A stretch of DNA of 64,000 nucleotides, taken from NCBI GenBank assembly GCA_001466705.2, contig LATX02000016.1, positions 1 through 64,000 of the forward strand, written 5' to 3'. The notes under the pieces are model-generated. The model was not told the DNA's origin and did not search any database. It saw only the letters and a list, made by a program, of their open reading frames with translations. The position numbers were made by a program, and so were the translations under genes. This DNA is from Moniliophthora roreri (lineage: Eukaryota > Basidiomycota > Agaricomycetes > Agaricales > Marasmiaceae). Shown in pieces: positions 61,241 to 64,000 of the stretch; the stretch's first letter is position 1, and every line of letters starts with the position of its first letter.

Positions 61241-63049
61241 ATGGGTCTCATTCTCTATGCTGCTTTGGCTGGTCTTGCTTGGGCCATCATGCGGTTGAGC
61301 AAAGTCGGAAGCAGAGAACCTAGATTACCTCCAGGTCCCAAGACGGTTCCTTTGCTGGGGAACCTCCATCAATTTCCCCCAGAATATCCATATTTCAAGT
61401 GAGTGTTTCTGGAAATTCATGACTCCCTTAGGTCACCTCTTACATAGGCTTACTGAATGGGCTCGTCAGTATGGCGGTATCTATTCAGTGAGTAACATAG
61501 AATGTTGCCCTGAATGCAACTTCATTTATCGGAATTTACAGCTGAAAATGGGACCAGGAACTGCTGTGGTCATCACTGACGCAGCGGCACTCAAAGAACT
61601 TATGGACAAGCGTAGTGCTACAACCGTGGATCGCCCGCCAAACTACATTGCAGATGCTGTCGCTGGAGGTTTGAACATGGTCCTTGCTCGTTATAGTATG
61701 TTGTGCACTTTTACCCAGTTACACGTTGCGACTCACATGGCGATATTAGCTGAGAATTGGAGAACGTTACGCAGGACAGCGCACACTATTTTGACACCTC
61801 AACAATCCGCGAAGCACCTTCCCATTCAGCGCGCTGAAGCGACGCAATTGCTGTTTGATATACTTCAGACCCCAGAGGTATATTTAAATTCAGCTCGTTT
61901 TCAGGATTCTGTGATCACTCACGCACTATATTTGTAGTCTTTCTATACCCACATAAGGCGGTATTCGAACTCTGTTATTATGTCTGTCCTGTACGGAAAG
62001 AGATGCCCGAGATACGAAACACCAGAAACTACTGCGTTTTTCCAGGCCCAGCACGAATGGGAACTTCTTCTCGAGCCAGGTGCCACTCCGCCCCTTGACT
62101 TATTGCCGATCCTCAAACATGTGCCAGAGCGATGGGCGTCCTGGAAGAAGGATGTTCGAGCTTGTCGACGGCACCAACGAGACCTCTACTTCGGTCTCTT
62201 GGACGAAACTGCAAGGCGAATGGAGAAGGGTGAAGAGAACGGATGCTACATGGAAGACGTACTTCGCCGTCAAGAAGAGTTTGGTATGGACAGAGAAATT
62301 ACTGGGTGCGTGAATGTGTGAACGTTCGTCGTGACTTCTTACGGTCATCGTGTTACTTTAGATACCTCGGCGGTGTCCTCATTGAAGGCGGATCGGATAC
62401 CACGTCGTCTTTCTTGCAGTCGTTGATACTAGCTATGATTGCATTTCCCGAGGCTCAAAGGAAGGCACAGGCAGAACTTGACCGTGTAGTTGGCCCCCAC
62501 AGAATGCCAACTCTAGACGACATCGAAGATTTACCGTACATCAAAGCAGTTGTTCAGGAGGTGCATGTTGATTTTCATTCAGTCAAGGAACAGCCACTCA
62601 TGTTACGAACAGACACACCGATTCCGACCAGTTGCACCATTGATGATTCCCCACGCGACAACTGCACCTGAAGAATACCAAGGATTCTTGATTCCAGAAG
62701 GCTCTACGATCTTTGTGAATAACTGTAAGTTGATTTTATGTTGTGTGTACCTTGCCCTGAATTCTCGTCGCTTCCAGGGGGTATATTTCATGATCCAGGT
62801 TCTTTTTCACGATGACTGTACCTTGTTCCTCGCTGACACGCTACTAGCGCTATTTGATGAACCCGAGATATACAATCCTGATAGGTACATCCTCGCTGAG
62901 AACGGCACCAGACCTGGCGTCGACGGGAGCGATTTGAGGGCTAATCTCGCTTTTGGCTGTGGAAGGGTAAGTGCTTGATTCCTCGTTCTTCCCGATGTTC
63001 ACTTTAACATCATCATCGTCTCAAGCGGATCTGCCCTGGAATCCATCTC
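61241..63049 (+). CDS. Cytochrome P450, partial at an assembly gap
   Basis: Ten exons with 49-65 nt introns: 61241-61398, 61448-61487, 61542-61695, 61750-61877, 61938-62305, 62362-62560, 62613-62724, 62778-62798, 62848-62966 and 63026-63049 (cut by the N). An N-terminal membrane anchor (MGLILYAALAGLAWAIMRLS) is followed by the proline-rich hinge LPPGPKTVPLLGNLHQFPPE. The I-helix reads EGGSDTTSSF. ExxR is the ETHR created by splicing exon 6 to exon 7. PERF-like NPDRY and the haem loop FGCGRRICPG (Cys ligand in exon 10) are present. It resembles OrdA-type fungal P450s, which are ER-bound monooxygenases of secondary or xenobiotic metabolism using P450 reductase. The substrate cannot be inferred. 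The last roughly 60-80 residues are not in the window. Confidence 0.9.
62104..63049 (+). repeat. P450 segment, first copy of an exact duplication
   Basis: Bases 62104-63049 reappear at 63051-63996 with no difference that I could find. The only junction is the N at 63050. Confidence 0.95.
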
Positions 63050-63050
63050 N

Positions 63051-64000
63051 TGCCGATCCTCAAACATGTGCCAGAGCGATGGGCGTCCTGGAAGAAGGAT
63101 GTTCGAGCTTGTCGACGGCACCAACGAGACCTCTACTTCGGTCTCTTGGACGAAACTGCAAGGCGAATGGAGAAGGGTGAAGAGAACGGATGCTACATGG
63201 AAGACGTACTTCGCCGTCAAGAAGAGTTTGGTATGGACAGAGAAATTACTGGGTGCGTGAATGTGTGAACGTTCGTCGTGACTTCTTACGGTCATCGTGT
63301 TACTTTAGATACCTCGGCGGTGTCCTCATTGAAGGCGGATCGGATACCACGTCGTCTTTCTTGCAGTCGTTGATACTAGCTATGATTGCATTTCCCGAGG
63401 CTCAAAGGAAGGCACAGGCAGAACTTGACCGTGTAGTTGGCCCCCACAGAATGCCAACTCTAGACGACATCGAAGATTTACCGTACATCAAAGCAGTTGT
63501 TCAGGAGGTGCATGTTGATTTTCATTCAGTCAAGGAACAGCCACTCATGTTACGAACAGACACACCGATTCCGACCAGTTGCACCATTGATGATTCCCCA
63601 CGCGACAACTGCACCTGAAGAATACCAAGGATTCTTGATTCCAGAAGGCTCTACGATCTTTGTGAATAACTGTAAGTTGATTTTATGTTGTGTGTACCTT
63701 GCCCTGAATTCTCGTCGCTTCCAGGGGGTATATTTCATGATCCAGGTTCTTTTTCACGATGACTGTACCTTGTTCCTCGCTGACACGCTACTAGCGCTAT
63801 TTGATGAACCCGAGATATACAATCCTGATAGGTACATCCTCGCTGAGAACGGCACCAGACCTGGCGTCGACGGGAGCGATTTGAGGGCTAATCTCGCTTT
63901 TGGCTGTGGAAGGGTAAGTGCTTGATTCCTCGTTCTTCCCGATGTTCACTTTAACATCATCATCGTCTCAAGCGGATCTGCCCTGGAATCCATCTCGCCC
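63051..64000 (+). pseudogene. Second copy of P450 exons 5 (part) to 10, probably an assembly overlap
   Basis: Starts in the middle of exon 5 (LPILKHVPERWASWKKDVRA) and repeats all following exons and introns exactly, running past the haem loop to the window end (CATCTCGCCC, reading HLA). Identity extends to the introns, so it is best explained as unmerged contig ends. The true gene most likely continues from here. Confidence 0.8.

Overview
The window looks like a filamentous basidiomycete (Agaricomycete) nuclear scaffold. The signs are many 47-65 nt GT-AG introns, Agaricomycete-style multi-pass membrane protein families (including a DUF6534-type family), tandem F-box genes, and abundant fungal transposons. 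The species is not assigned. Eleven single N characters (720, 4098, 5881, 12157, 16144, 17507, 18903, 21217, 25674, 28922, 63050) mark assembly joins. Several have duplicated or missing sequence next to them, so structure around them should be read with care.

Layout. (1) 1-14280 is an AT-rich transposon graveyard: a transition-rich direct repeat, large inverted arms, fragments of a decayed seven-helix gene, small TA-flanked inverted-repeat elements, and a 27-bp-TIR element (13089-14280) holding a tandem 527-bp repeat with a tRNA-like (SINE-like) Pol III module. (2) 14317-15624 (minus) is an intronless membrane protein gene wedged between that TIR element and an LTR. (3) 15682-29875 is a decayed Ty1/copia retrotransposon with TATA-bearing LTRs, a copia-style half-tRNA primer site, an unusually long cysteine-rich region between gag and protease, CGA-to-TGA stops, two internal duplicated blocks and a Helitron-like remnant between two LTR pieces. 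(4) 29876-64000 is gene-bearing: an inverted pair of paralogous seven-helix genes (30667-32460 minus, 38020-39737 plus) flanking a glycogen-targeting PP1 regulatory subunit (35072-36211 minus); two tandem F-box genes (41639-43120, 44252-45685); another seven-helix gene (47335-48847); two tandem old-yellow-enzyme genes (49085-50369, 50733-52032, minus); a SNX3/GRD19 sorting nexin (52458-53166); a DUF6534-type gene and a decayed convergent relative; and a cytochrome P450 (61241 onward) whose 3' part is repeated exactly after the last N.

The genes do not form an obvious pathway. The region is best described as local gene duplications (7TM, F-box, OYE, DUF6534) beside a transposon island. The P450 and the two OYEs are accessory redox enzymes of the kind seen in fungal secondary or xenobiotic metabolism, but no backbone synthase is visible.

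The strangest observation is inside the retrotransposon. In the two copies of one internal block, a 32-nt stretch (19995-20026 versus 22060-22091) is related by base-by-base complement WITHOUT reversal, with perfectly matching flanks. No ordinary inversion does this.
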